Positions 53,878-62,715 of a stretch of 64,000 bases of DNA are shown here, in pieces. The notes under the pieces are model-generated. The model did no database searches. It saw only the letters and a program-made list of their open reading frames with translations, and had not been told where the DNA came from. Origin of the DNA: Providencia sp. PROV188 (GTDB taxonomy: Bacteria; Pseudomonadota; Gammaproteobacteria; Enterobacterales; Enterobacteriaceae); contig NZ_CP097291.1 in assembly GCF_027595165.1 (NCBI RefSeq), forward strand, positions 2,232,001 through 2,296,000, read 5' to 3'. The translations under genes and the position numbers were made by a program. How positions within the stretch are numbered: position 1 is the first letter of the stretch; every line of letters starts with the position of its first letter.

Positions 53878-54566
53878 ATAGGCTCTCCTGAATTACTCTC
53901 GCCACGCTGAATACCACTGTGTTTATGTGTAGACCCGATATTTTTACCGTTATGCTTCATCGTGCCACCATTTGAGTCACTGTTGCCATTCACGGCATGA
54001 TTACCATTGATAGTCACATTGCCGTTAAACGTGGTTTCAGGCACGTTTGCTTCAAGAATTGGAGAATCCAGTACTGCTTTACCCTCGTGCAACGATAGGC
54101 ACACAGAGCCGTCCATTGATTGGATCACTAAAGCATCCGCATTTTTTCCATCAATTAACCAACCTTTTAGCGTGTCGGGGTAAAACATGGCATCACTAAA
54201 GGTGTGCAAACGCGCAGTATTAGGTTCATCCTCTAAGCCACCACGCTGGAAAATTAAACTGACGTCTCGGTCGTTTGCTTTTAACCAACCAAAATCCCCT
54301 GGCTTAATTGGCATACGAATAAAAAATCCCCCTCCACCGAAACGGAAAACGGGGATATTTGGTACCGCCGCCCGCCCTATTTTTTGTCCTTCGGTGGAAA
54401 CCATCATGATCAGCGGTTTGATAACGGCACGATTGGTTTTATCGTCATAACTCACCACCGTCGCGGGGAGCATGTCATCAATATTCATCAAAAAATTGCG
54501 AAATGCAGACGAGAGTTGTCCTGCCAAGCTGCCTTCGCTAGCAATATCACTGTTAGGTTGATTCAT
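53874..54566 (-). CDS. Membrane-puncturing spike, Gp138 N-terminal domain type
   Basis: The 230-residue protein has an OB-fold first half (DDMLPATVVSYDDKTNRAVI, VPNIPVFRFGGGGFFIRMPI, PGDFGWLKANDRDVSLIF) and a beta-helical repeat tail (NGNVTINGNHAVNGNSDSNG). The end carries GSTHKHSGIQRGESNSGEP, the histidine-containing tip motif that coordinates a metal in such spikes. It is the phage counterpart of the VgrG/PAAR tip and works with the hub encoded next to it. Confidence 0.9.
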   Translation of the reverse strand: MNQPNSDIASEGSLAGQLSSAFRNFLMNIDDMLPATVVSYDDKTNRAVIKPLIMMVSTEGQKIGRAAVPNIPVFRFGGGGFFIRMPIKPGDFGWLKANDRDVSLIFQRGGLEDEPNTARLHTFSDAMFYPDTLKGWLIDGKNADALVIQSMDGSVCLSLHEGKAVLDSPILEANVPETTFNGNVTINGNHAVNGNSDSNGGTMKHNGKNIGSTHKHSGIQRGESNSGEPI

Positions 54567-54569
54567 GAT

Positions 54570-55388
54570 TTATACTCGTTTACAGATAGCTTGATAGAAG
54601 AAGGGGGTGTCGTGAGAAGCAATATCGAACTTTAATTGTTCAATTAAGTAATCACCATTAAGTGCAGGATTAAATTTACTCTCAAGTCGCAGCATGCCAC
54701 CTAATGATGAATCCGAGTCAATCAAGTAAGTGACGTCAACGCCTTTCTCCGTAGCTTTCGGAATACCAACCATACCGGATTTTTGATTTAAGATACGCAG
54801 CCGCCCAGAGACTGCCTTATCTCTGTCTTTTACATATAATACATCATCGTCAATGAACGCTTTGACGTTACCAGCCTCTTGTAGTTTTTCGATTTGTTTA
54901 AGCATTCCCCCACAAAAATACCAGTTTGCAATATTTTTATCCGTGGCTTGAAAATCGAGCTTTACCTGACAATCTTGCGCAATGCTCTTTGCAATATCAC
55001 TCAACTTATTAATTGCACCGCCAGAGGTAGAAACCATTTCCCTGGCGGTGGCATTGTTCGTTTTAGCCTTTAGGGTCAGCGTTACATCTGGCGGTGACGC
55101 TATTTCAGCACTGACAATATCGCCGATATACAATCGAAATATACCTGAACCTACACGGCCGGCTTCAACAATTAGCCTGTGGGGCTGTTTGCTTTTCGTA
55201 TAAGGACTCGTTTCCGTTAACAGCATATTACGCGTATCCGCGTTTAAGCCATCAATGTTAACCGTGCATTCATTTTGCAATGGATTTGCATACTTTGTGC
55301 CACTGGCTTTGATGCGTAATCCTTCATACCACTGTAAGCGGCCATTCACCTCGATACCGACTCTGATTCGTCGTAAGTCAATCATCAT
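54570..55388 (-). CDS. Baseplate hub protein
   Basis: About 272 residues starting at ATG 55,388 with GGAG five bases upstream (the next codon is also ATG). A longer frame to 55,469 only overlaps the neighbouring gene. The protein opens MIDLRRIRVGIEVNGRLQWY and contains VTLTLKAKTNNATARE and a hub-like NWYFCGGMLKQIEKLQEAGN. Order and length fit the gp44-like hub that carries the spike. Family recognition is moderate. Confidence 0.75.
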   Translation of the reverse strand: MMIDLRRIRVGIEVNGRLQWYEGLRIKASGTKYANPLQNECTVNIDGLNADTRNMLLTETSPYTKSKQPHRLIVEAGRVGSGIFRLYIGDIVSAEIASPPDVTLTLKAKTNNATAREMVSTSGGAINKLSDIAKSIAQDCQVKLDFQATDKNIANWYFCGGMLKQIEKLQEAGNVKAFIDDDVLYVKDRDKAVSGRLRILNQKSGMVGIPKATEKGVDVTYLIDSDSSLGGMLRLESKFNPALNGDYLIEQLKFDIASHDTPFFYQAICKRV

Positions 55389-55674
55389 CACTACTCCGCC
55401 ACACAAGATATTGAGTTTTCCCAAACAGCTCCCACCACGGTAATTCGCCATTGTCTGTGATGAACGCAAAATTGCCGATACCGGATAAATAGCGATATGG
55501 GATTAATGGTTGGTTGGGCATCACGCGAATGCCCTGTATCAACATGTTGTCATTACGCTTGATATCACAACACATCATTTGTCGTGCAACTTTAATTGTT
55601 AGCTCCCAATCATTGTCATTTAGTGTTGCTCGTAACCGCTGATTGGGGATGGTACTCAATGGAATCTTTTGCAT
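55378..55674 (-). CDS. Phage baseplate plug protein
   Basis: A 98-residue protein with the baseplate-plug pattern IPLSTIPNQRLRATLNDNDW, GIRVMPNQPLIPYRYLSGIG and NFAFITDNGE, followed by an acidic end. In related phages it sits at the end of the tube in the hub. It overlaps the hub gene start by 11 bases. Confidence 0.82.
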   Translation of the reverse strand: MQKIPLSTIPNQRLRATLNDNDWELTIKVARQMMCCDIKRNDNMLIQGIRVMPNQPLIPYRYLSGIGNFAFITDNGELPWWELFGKTQYLVWRSSDDD

Positions 55675-55691
55675 AATTAATCCTAATATTC

Positions 55692-56222
55692 TTACATTTT
55701 CTCTTTAATGTAGTCCCATCCTTGAGTCGCTGCCGATCCTTTCTTTTTCTCAGTTTCAGGCACAGCCACAGTCTGAACTTTCCCACGATTGACGGTACTA
55801 GACTGCTCTTTTTTAGCGACTTTTCTCGGAGGAAGCTCACCATACTCAGGTTCAACGGCTTGCCATTCAGTAAAATGTAATGAGAGGTTAATCGCATCCG
55901 CCATATCAGGTGTTTCATCATGACTAAAGCTGACTAACAACATAGGTTGATAGGTTTTTACACGCGTTTGAATGCCCACTAATTGATGGGTGTCGTAGAT
56001 TTGTTGCATTCGTTCAAAAGCATTTTTCGTTTCACCCGTAAGAATGAGATCCATGTTAATTTCAATAGGCTGAACAACAACATGATCACTGCGGCTTTCC
56101 CCCGATTCAACGGCAAACTGAGTCGCTTTATGTTCATCACGAATAGTTACTTTGATCGGATTAGCAGTTTCAAATAGTGTCGTAAAATCATCTACATTGA
56201 ATATTTTAACTTCAGTAATCAT
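55692..56222 (-). CDS. Phage baseplate/tail protein of unknown exact role
   Basis: A 176-residue protein started at ATG 56,222, which overlaps the tape-measure stop (ATGA). The N-terminal two thirds are a beta-rich domain (VVVQPIEINMDLILTGETKN, VKTYQPMLLVSFSHDE, INLSLHFTEWQAVEPE); the C-terminus is Lys/Glu-rich. Position between tape measure and plug fits a distal-tail or hub-connecting protein. Confidence 0.7.
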   Translation of the reverse strand: MITEVKIFNVDDFTTLFETANPIKVTIRDEHKATQFAVESGESRSDHVVVQPIEINMDLILTGETKNAFERMQQIYDTHQLVGIQTRVKTYQPMLLVSFSHDETPDMADAINLSLHFTEWQAVEPEYGELPPRKVAKKEQSSTVNRGKVQTVAVPETEKKKGSAATQGWDYIKEKM

Positions 56223-58351
56223 TTGCCCCACCCTGTACCATATTGCTGCCCAACATCCTGAAGATGTGACTCTAGAGCATCTTTAGCACCATTCGCCATG
56301 CCCTGCGCATCCGTAGCCTGAGTGGTAATTTTTATCTCACCAACGTTAACCGTACTCTCGTTAACTGTGCCGGATTGATTATTAATTGCTTGACTCGTGA
56401 CAGGATTCATTGGATTGGTCGACATACCAGAAATATGCTGATTCAGCCCTTGTACCAGTAAAGCAGTATCCTCTTCGGATAGTTTTGGCGTTTCGCTGAT
56501 CGTATGCTCAATAGTTCCATCTGCTGAAACTCTACGTTCTACTGTTTGAGTCACTTCTGCATCTTCAAACCCAAACCAGCCTTTAACAGTACTCCAGCCT
56601 TTTTTGATTGCATCGAGTCCATCATTAATCCAGCCGAGGTACTGCTTGATTTGAGCCCATAACCATTTAAAAATACCAACAACAGCATCAGATACGGTAT
56701 TAAAAATACCCTTGAAATCCTCCCCCCAACTCACTATCGCGTTGATACTTAAAACTAACCAATCAATAAACTGATTTAATGCATTGTTCATTATGTTATA
56801 AGCATCAACGACAAGATCAGCGACAAATTTCACCATGATCATCAAATACTCAAACAGTATTTTAAATGTTTGCCAAACCTGGAGAATAACCTCCTTTAGT
56901 GCAGGATATTCATCAAAAATACGGCCAATCATAGAATCGTTACCGTCTATAAAATTCATGATGTCGTCATACACAAGTGCAAATGCGGCAGCAAGCAAGG
57001 CAATAACGGCGATGATTGCCAAAACAGGCCACGTAGCTAACAGCGTTGATTTAGCAGCCATCATCATCGCAGGAACATAATAAGCTGCAATCGCAGCACC
57101 CACGACAGTAAAAAATGAAACAACGAGTTGTTTGTTATCTATACAGAAACTAACAAATTCATTTAGCCACCCGAGTCCTTTAGCTAAAACCGGAATGACC
57201 ATTTCTAAAAAGCTATTTTTCAACAAACCCGATGCCTGTGTAACGCCCTGCAACGCTTTGTTAAATTTAATAGACTGTTCAATACTTTCTTTATTAATGC
57301 CAGAGTATTCTTTTTGGATACCCATCATCCGTTCTAGCTCTTTTCTTCCTTTCATCATGAGCTCGACGGTTTTGTCATCCTTAACACCCAATCCTGAAAG
57401 AGTTACTTTAGCTTGATCAAACTTCATCCCTTTCACTTTATCGGCAGTCTGCAAAACGTTTTCCATTGAGTCTTTAGTAAAACCAAACGATTTTGCCATT
57501 GCTGATAAATCGGTTTGAGCCGCATCACGACTTCCTCCAAGTGCAGCCATAGAGCCGGCGAATGCATCTACATCAGCCGTAGTAACATTAATTTTTTGCC
57601 CCAACTTATCGAGAGATTCAATTTCAGTTGCCCGAGATATCACATCATTGACTAATGTCGCGGCATCCATTGTTATACCAACAACCCCTAATGCTTTTTT
57701 CGCAAAAGAGACCACGGTAGTTCCTACCTTTTGGTATAAACTCTCCGTGTTATCTAACGACTTTTGAACTGTTTTTTGAGCTTCAACTTCACTGACTGCC
57801 GCTTCAATTCCTTTGACGCGTATTTCATCAATAATATGGATTAATTGCCTATAATCGCCTTGTAATGATTGAATAATAGCGCTAGCAAGCTGTTTTGAGA
57901 TTAAGCTTTGCTGCTCGGTAGCAATTAAATCAACCATTTCGGTAGAGTATTGGCCAATATCATTCTGTAAAAATTGATAGCTTTCATCCAAATCTTTAAG
58001 TACTGATTGCGAGGAATTCCATCCCGTGTCAACGCTCCCTCGCTGCTCATCCAATATCGCTAATGATGTTCCCGTTGAATCCAATTGTGATTTCACTGAT
58101 GCAGTTTGCTCACTTACCTGTTCAGCATTAGTCAAAAAATAAATGGGATACTCGCCTGATGCTCCTTGTAACGACTGCCAGAGTTCATTCATCACAGCGC
58201 CAAATGAGAGCGAACTTTGTTCTGCTGCACCTTGAGCGCTCTTCATGCTTTCGATAATGTCATCTGTAGAGCGTTGTACTTTGTCAAAGGCTTGGTCAGC
58301 TTGCCGTGTGTCAAATTCAAAGACCTGAACAAATGTGTCTATTAACGACAT
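56219..58351 (-). CDS. Tail tape-measure protein
   Basis: The 710-residue protein sets tail length. It has long helical and coiled-coil stretches in the first 250 residues, and hydrophobic segments near 415-470 (LLATWPVLAIIAVIALLAAA) and 500-560 typical of tape measures. The ATG at 58,351 has AAAGGAG five bases upstream; an in-frame GTG at 58,357 is weaker. It lies directly after the chaperone frameshift region and before the baseplate genes. Confidence 0.92.
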   Translation of the reverse strand: MSLIDTFVQVFEFDTRQADQAFDKVQRSTDDIIESMKSAQGAAEQSSLSFGAVMNELWQSLQGASGEYPIYFLTNAEQVSEQTASVKSQLDSTGTSLAILDEQRGSVDTGWNSSQSVLKDLDESYQFLQNDIGQYSTEMVDLIATEQQSLISKQLASAIIQSLQGDYRQLIHIIDEIRVKGIEAAVSEVEAQKTVQKSLDNTESLYQKVGTTVVSFAKKALGVVGITMDAATLVNDVISRATEIESLDKLGQKINVTTADVDAFAGSMAALGGSRDAAQTDLSAMAKSFGFTKDSMENVLQTADKVKGMKFDQAKVTLSGLGVKDDKTVELMMKGRKELERMMGIQKEYSGINKESIEQSIKFNKALQGVTQASGLLKNSFLEMVIPVLAKGLGWLNEFVSFCIDNKQLVVSFFTVVGAAIAAYYVPAMMMAAKSTLLATWPVLAIIAVIALLAAAFALVYDDIMNFIDGNDSMIGRIFDEYPALKEVILQVWQTFKILFEYLMIMVKFVADLVVDAYNIMNNALNQFIDWLVLSINAIVSWGEDFKGIFNTVSDAVVGIFKWLWAQIKQYLGWINDGLDAIKKGWSTVKGWFGFEDAEVTQTVERRVSADGTIEHTISETPKLSEEDTALLVQGLNQHISGMSTNPMNPVTSQAINNQSGTVNESTVNVGEIKITTQATDAQGMANGAKDALESHLQDVGQQYGTGWGK

Positions 58352-58353
58352 TA

Positions 58354-58892
58354 TCACTCCTTTAAAGCCGCTAACGCTTCGTTATATCGATTCGTAATTG
58401 CAATTTCCCATAGGTCCATTGCCTCTTCTAAATCTATTGAGATTTTGAGTTCCGTGAAGGTGGCAAGGTGTTCACTGATGATGACTGCAAAGAACCCATC
58501 AGCGTTTTTATAATCGACGGGAGTGAACCGCTTACCTTGCTGAGCAGGAAGTGGAGGAAACCTGGGCTCCCGTCGCCCCCGAAAAAACTAGTATTGTATT
58601 TCAACATCTCCAACTCTAAGCGAATTAGAGACTCGCCATCTGGGATATGATTATCAATTAATGTCTGTGTTTTAAGCTGAATTTCTTCTCCGTCAATCAC
58701 TACACATACATAGGCCATCATTTTAAACATAGCCTCTTTACTAACTTCGTAGTCACCAATTTTGGGGGCGTTAGACAACGGATACTTGGCGAGAATTTCT
58801 CTACCTACAGTTGCAGGTAAGCGACTAATCACAAATAGCTTTTCGTTACCATCAACATCTTTAATAGCAACTTCTTTCGGTTTAATTAGCAT
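58354..58892 (-). CDS. Tail assembly chaperone, long (GT-type) product by -1 frameshift
   Basis: A T TTT TTC heptamer (58,587-58,581) lies in the correct phase of the chaperone gene. After a -1 shift the frame is open for about 75 codons: RGRREPRFPPLPAQQGKR, then a protein-like FFAVIISEHLATFTELKISI stretch, ending ALAALKE at 58,354, directly before the tape-measure start. The G/GT arrangement is well known in tailed phages. This fills the otherwise empty bases between 58,434 and 58,351. Confidence 0.8.
58434..58892 (-). CDS. Tail assembly chaperone, short (G-type) product
   Basis: A 152-residue protein made without frameshifting. It begins MLIKPKEVAIKDVDGNEKLF and carries ATVGREILAKYPLSN, as in phage tail chaperones. 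Position between tube and tape-measure genes is the standard one. After codon TTC at 58,583-58,581 the zero-frame tail (GSPGFLHFLLSKVSG) continues to a stop at 58,434. Confidence 0.85.
   Translation of the reverse strand: MLIKPKEVAIKDVDGNEKLFVISRLPATVGREILAKYPLSNAPKIGDYEVSKEAMFKMMAYVCVVIDGEEIQLKTQTLIDNHIPDGESLIRLELEMLKYNTSFFGGDGSPGFLHFLLSKVSGSLPSIIKTLMGSLQSSSVNTLPPSRNSKSQ
58581..58587 (-). promoter_or_regulatory. Programmed -1 frameshift site (T TTT TTC)
   Basis: The - strand reads T TTT TTC with TTT and TTC in the zero frame of the chaperone, a classic slippery heptamer. The -1 frame has a TAG immediately upstream and is open afterwards. The following GGGGGCGACGGGAGCCC is GC-rich and may form a stimulating structure. 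Confidence 0.82.
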
Positions 58893-58943
58893 GATATAAG
58901 CCTATAAAAAATGGCGGGAAAGCCCGCCATAAATGGAAGTAAA

Positions 58944-59396
58944 TTAACGGATTCGGGTACTGTCAAAATCCTGAAAAACAAACGTGTATTGTTTGGACTT
59001 TAAACGCCCAGCAGAAGCGGCTGAATTACCTCGGCTACCATTGGTAATTTTACCGTTACGGGCAGTAACGGTTGAACCATCACCATAAGATGCCACCATC
59101 GTGATTTTATCACCTGCTGGACGACGACCTCTTTTTGCTGTGTTCGCCTCCAGCAAAATAGACAGGTTTTTATCTTCTTCACTACCCGCTAATACATTGA
59201 TTGTAATAGATTGAGGTGTAGGTGTGGCCCAACTCACTAAGTTACCGTTTATATCCATGCCTGTTTGTGCAATATCCACCGCAGGTAAATCCAATGGGTC
59301 TGCATCATCAGCAAAAGTAGTAATTAAAATTCCCGTCGGGAATGTTTTTGTTGCCTGGATAATTAGGCCCAAGCCTGCTACAGAAATATCATTCAT
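58944..59396 (-). CDS. Phage tail tube protein (DUF3277-like)
   Basis: A 150-residue beta-rich protein between sheath and chaperone genes, the fixed place of the tube subunit. Segments such as QSITINVLAGSEEDKNLSIL and RNGKITNGSRGNSAASAGRL, followed by QYTFVFQDFDS, fit the DUF3277 tube family as I recall it. It is structurally the counterpart of Hcp in the T6SS. Confidence 0.8.
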   Translation of the reverse strand: MNDISVAGLGLIIQATKTFPTGILITTFADDADPLDLPAVDIAQTGMDINGNLVSWATPTPQSITINVLAGSEEDKNLSILLEANTAKRGRRPAGDKITMVASYGDGSTVTARNGKITNGSRGNSAASAGRLKSKQYTFVFQDFDSTRIR

Positions 59397-59406
59397 TATT
59401 AATTCC

Positions 59407-60894
59407 TTATACTAAGTTATGTGAACCTTCGACTTTACGAACCCAATCGCCTTTACCGTAAATCAGCACGTATTTCATGACATATTCAGGTAAACCGCTT
59501 TCCCCGGTACTCTCAACAATTTGTGCGTTGTACCAATAGCCTTTGTCTTGTACGTCATGCCATGCAAGATCGTCACCAGAGGCATCAGAGACTGCCAGTT
59601 TTTGGACTTCAGTCAGTGCTTTACCCGCTAAAATTGTCCCATTATCAAGGGCTTTAGTAACAGCTCCAGCAATAACCATTAATGCTCTGGCTTCACCATC
59701 TTTATTGGCGGGAATACCGCGTGTGGCGAGTAGCACACTAAACCACTGTTGAGAAATATAGGCTTTCAACCACTGCTCATTAGCATGAACACTCATATCT
59801 AATGGATTAGATGAGCTACCACATAAAAATCCACGCTGATAAAAACGAACTTGTGAACCCGCAACAGCCGTTTCTCCGTAATAGTTCACACGTAATTTAT
59901 CGTAATGACTTGCAGATTTATCAGTCACCACTTGGGCTGGGAATGTAGTACTGAACTGGCGGAACATATAATTTGTCGTTGCATTAGTACGGTCATAATC
60001 TGTCGCAGCCATAATCGCCATCGGTAATGCCTGAACAAAATAATGATCTTCCGATTTAAGATTAAGTCCCACTGACGCAGTACTGATTAGCGCAGCACTG
60101 AAATCCTCTGCTTTATTTTTGCTCACATTCAAATGCAGTTGATACTTCACATTTTCACCTGCAACATACTGAGCCAACGGTACTGCCTGCTCTAACGACA
60201 TTTCATCTAAGAATGTTGCGCTACCGAATGAGTCAGAGACTTGTTCAGCCACAATAAAAGCTTCGAGTGGTGTTTGTGCTGGGTTACCTTCGGATGCGGT
60301 ACCAGATGATAATCCCATCGCATTCGACAGCACGGAATAAGCGACACCAATAGAGGCACGTTCTTGAACGCCACCACTTAACTCAAAGACACTATTCAAT
60401 GAGTTAAACGTCAAATAGCTGCTTGAGAATTGAGGCTCCGGCTCGGCATTCAATTTCGCTTGGATCATCGATGCAATGTCTGCATACGACTTAACTTCTG
60501 ATAAATCCAAGTCTTTGTAATTTTTTGTGATAGAACCAATGGTGACGGACAAGGTTCCATCAGCAATCATTTTTAGATCTGCTAATGCTGCTGCCTTGGA
60601 ACCAAATAATACGGGTGCACGCCCCATCGGTTCATAGGTGGCAATTTGTAGCTCTTTGGGCTTATTAACAGGCGCAGGGCTAACATAACTAAAATATTGA
60701 CGAGCAAAATGCGCTTCAGGTGAATCCACGCCTAATAATTCATCAACCTGACCACTAGTAAATTCTAAAACTTTACCGGCAGGAATTTTTGGATTTGAAG
60801 AAAATAAACGACCAGTTAACTTGCGCATCGGAACAGCAGACGCACCAATGACCGCTGATGCGATATCAACGTATCGATTTTGTTTAATTGACAT
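59407..60894 (-). CDS. Contractile tail sheath protein (DUF3383 family)
   Basis: The 495-residue sheath subunit opens MSIKQNRYVDIASAVIGASA and has the DUF3383 pattern SVTIGSITKNYKDLDLSEVK, ASMIQAKLNAEPEPQFSSS, and a C-terminal MKYVLIYGKGDWVRKVEGSH. It defines the phage as a myovirus. Ten bases separate it from both the tube gene and the neck gene. Confidence 0.9.
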   Translation of the reverse strand: MSIKQNRYVDIASAVIGASAVPMRKLTGRLFSSNPKIPAGKVLEFTSGQVDELLGVDSPEAHFARQYFSYVSPAPVNKPKELQIATYEPMGRAPVLFGSKAAALADLKMIADGTLSVTIGSITKNYKDLDLSEVKSYADIASMIQAKLNAEPEPQFSSSYLTFNSLNSVFELSGGVQERASIGVAYSVLSNAMGLSSGTASEGNPAQTPLEAFIVAEQVSDSFGSATFLDEMSLEQAVPLAQYVAGENVKYQLHLNVSKNKAEDFSAALISTASVGLNLKSEDHYFVQALPMAIMAATDYDRTNATTNYMFRQFSTTFPAQVVTDKSASHYDKLRVNYYGETAVAGSQVRFYQRGFLCGSSSNPLDMSVHANEQWLKAYISQQWFSVLLATRGIPANKDGEARALMVIAGAVTKALDNGTILAGKALTEVQKLAVSDASGDDLAWHDVQDKGYWYNAQIVESTGESGLPEYVMKYVLIYGKGDWVRKVEGSHNLV

Positions 60895-60903
60895 AATAGA
60901 ACC

Positions 60904-61419
60904 TTATATGCGGTGAATATCAGGATACAGTGCGCTAACGACAGCTGTATCAAGGTGTAATGTTCGAGTGAACGAAACAATGAGATCAAACGAGGGGTTT
61001 TGCTCGTAGTTACCGTAATCATTCAGAAAATAGGGATTACGAATATTGCTTGCGCGTTGAGTGCCAATACCTTGTTTTTTTAGCGCTTCAACGAAAGTTA
61101 ATGAATTGGTGATCATTCTAACTATTGCAGTAATGTCACTAGCGGTAAAACACCCAAAATCAGTGATAAGAACTTGAAATTGATATGTTTTTTCAGACGG
61201 TTGTTTTTCTTGATGGTTCGCATGTTTACCTTGTACATCGTACTTTCTTTCTTGCCAACCATGACCACGCTCATCAATAGGAAAAAATATCACCATATTG
61301 TCATCGCGACCTTGCCTAGTCGCTTGAAAACCAGCTTTTACCGGAATTTCAATCTTTGCCTCCTTTAGTTGAAAAAGCAGCTGCTTACGGATAGCGATGT
61401 CAACGTCGTTATCTGTCAT
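60904..61419 (-). CDS. Phage neck/tail terminator protein (LIC_12616-type)
   Basis: About 171 residues from ATG 61,419 (a GTG at 61,425 is possible). The N-terminus MTDNDVDIAIRKQLLFQLKE and the late FDLIVSFTRTLHL fit proteins that cap the tail beneath the neck in DUF3383 phages. It overlaps the upstream gene by 11 bases and precedes the sheath gene. Family naming is from recall. Confidence 0.7.
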   Translation of the reverse strand: MTDNDVDIAIRKQLLFQLKEAKIEIPVKAGFQATRQGRDDNMVIFFPIDERGHGWQERKYDVQGKHANHQEKQPSEKTYQFQVLITDFGCFTASDITAIVRMITNSLTFVEALKKQGIGTQRASNIRNPYFLNDYGNYEQNPSFDLIVSFTRTLHLDTAVVSALYPDIHRI

Positions 61420-61777
61420 AAGCACCTACCTCAATGCACACCACCGATTTCCAGCCATCCTGCTCGTACCAATCCATTTCACTGGTAACCTCATATTTTT
61501 TACCGTTGAAAACGAGATAGTCCGGGGAGGTACTACGCCGAATACCTTTAATGTTGTTAGATGTATAAAATCGACGATAAATAGAACTGGAATCAAATCC
61601 CATACTTTGAGCATCTTCGGTTTCTATTGCTTGCCAGTTACCATAAATTTCAGTGGGTTCATGGTACAGGTTATGATCATGTCCTCGCTCATCGGTGACT
61701 CTATTTTTAAAACGAAACCATAAGGTTTTTTGTTGTGGAATATATCGAGATACTTGGCGATATATATTTCCAAACAT
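61409..61777 (-). CDS. Phage neck/collar protein, unassigned
   Basis: A 122-residue beta-rich protein (GNWQAIETEDAQSMGFDSSS, YLVFNGKKYEVTSEMDWYEQ, ending VVCIEVGAYDR). Its place between the DUF4054 and terminator genes fits a head-closure or collar protein. AAGGAG lies before the start. I cannot assign a firm family. Confidence 0.65.
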   Translation of the reverse strand: MFGNIYRQVSRYIPQQKTLWFRFKNRVTDERGHDHNLYHEPTEIYGNWQAIETEDAQSMGFDSSSIYRRFYTSNNIKGIRRSTSPDYLVFNGKKYEVTSEMDWYEQDGWKSVVCIEVGAYDR

Positions 61778-61852
61778 AGTTATTCTCCTTGATGCAACTG
61801 AGATAAAACTGGCATTAACTGAGATAATTTAGCTATTACTACCATTCCCTTC

Positions 61853-62260
61853 TCATGCCCCATTTTCTACGCTACGTAATTCAGAAGACGCTTTGCTATC
61901 TGCATGTTGAGTCAGTTCACAACGCAGGAATAAAGCTAAAAATTGCTGTCCATAGGTTGTCATTTTGAACCAATACGACCAGTCGGAGCCGCTAGGAGGA
62001 GAGGTAAATGAAATACTTACTTTGTCCATTGTCACGTTTGTGATAACACCAGTTGGCGCCATCCCTTCAGTAATCCGTTGATTCAAATCCAACATGTGTG
62101 CCACAACTAGCATCCACAACTCATTGAAACAAGCATCACTAGATGGGGGGAAATAATGGAGAGCAGATTCAGCAATGATCAATACATCATCTTTAGGCAA
62201 AGCATTAAACTGCGGACGAAGAATGCGAAATTGATCAATAGGAAAGATATGCTTGTCCAT
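61853..62260 (-). CDS. Phage head-tail connector protein (DUF4054 family)
   Basis: The 135-residue protein has FRILRPQFNALPKDDVLIIA, a conserved helical LWMLVVAHMLDLNQ, VTMDKVSISFTSPPSGSDW, and WFKMTTYGQQFLALF, the DUF4054 layout. Members lie between capsid and neck genes and serve as adaptor proteins. The 75 bases after it contain only a doubtful 21-codon frame. Confidence 0.82.
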   Translation of the reverse strand: MDKHIFPIDQFRILRPQFNALPKDDVLIIAESALHYFPPSSDACFNELWMLVVAHMLDLNQRITEGMAPTGVITNVTMDKVSISFTSPPSGSDWSYWFKMTTYGQQFLALFLRCELTQHADSKASSELRSVENGA

Positions 62261-62265
62261 AATGG

Positions 62266-62604
62266 CTATCCTTTTTTACTCGTTCTAGAGGTCTTTTGCG
62301 TTGTTACTTTTGATAGATTTGACTTATTCAAAGACAATTCATCGCTCGCATTTGTAGCTGGAGAATTCCTTTGAATAACATCTTGATGATGTTCAACACG
62401 AATAAATCCATTTTTCTTATGAAGTTGAAATACAGAATTATTTTTTAGTTGCACAAATTGTTCATCTGAAATTGTTGTCATACGACCAATGGAGGTATAC
62501 GGAAATTCGGTCATAACGTTAGCCTGACCAGCAATAAAAATTTGACCTTCATCAACGGAATAATGCTGGTCATTTGATAACGAACAATAAACATAAAGAG
62601 CCAT
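62266..62604 (-). CDS. Small phage structural protein, unassigned
   Basis: 112 residues from ATG 62,604, which has GGAG six bases upstream; a longer frame to 62,640 crosses the terminator hairpin and is rejected. The N-terminal half (MALYVYCSLSNDQHYSVDEG, ISDEQFVQLKN) is compact, and the C-terminal 40 residues are Ser/Thr/Lys-rich and disordered-looking. It is 5 bases from the DUF4054 gene. Role unknown, perhaps a head decoration or connector protein. Confidence 0.65.
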   Translation of the reverse strand: MALYVYCSLSNDQHYSVDEGQIFIAGQANVMTEFPYTSIGRMTTISDEQFVQLKNNSVFQLHKKNGFIRVEHHQDVIQRNSPATNASDELSLNKSNLSKVTTQKTSRTSKKG

Positions 62605-62616
62605 GTTTTTCTCCAA

Positions 62617-62638
62617 TAAAAAAGCCCTCATCGAGGGC
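62617..62638 (-). terminator. Terminator between spanin and neck genes (- strand)
   Basis: On the - strand GCCCTC-GAT-GAGGGC is followed by six T. It would end the lysis transcript 78 bases after the Rz stop, so the neck and tail genes may depend on readthrough or antitermination. Confidence 0.85.
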
Positions 62639-62715
62639 ACTAAAAGGAAGAGCTTAAATTAAATTTAAGAATGTATAGATAAATGCTCCACTTATAGATC
62701 TATACCCATTCCTTA

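Noticed and set aside
61780..61845. 21-codon - strand frame between two neck genes
   Set aside because: Its start is one base from the only purine box and it has no recognisable feature; too short to support.
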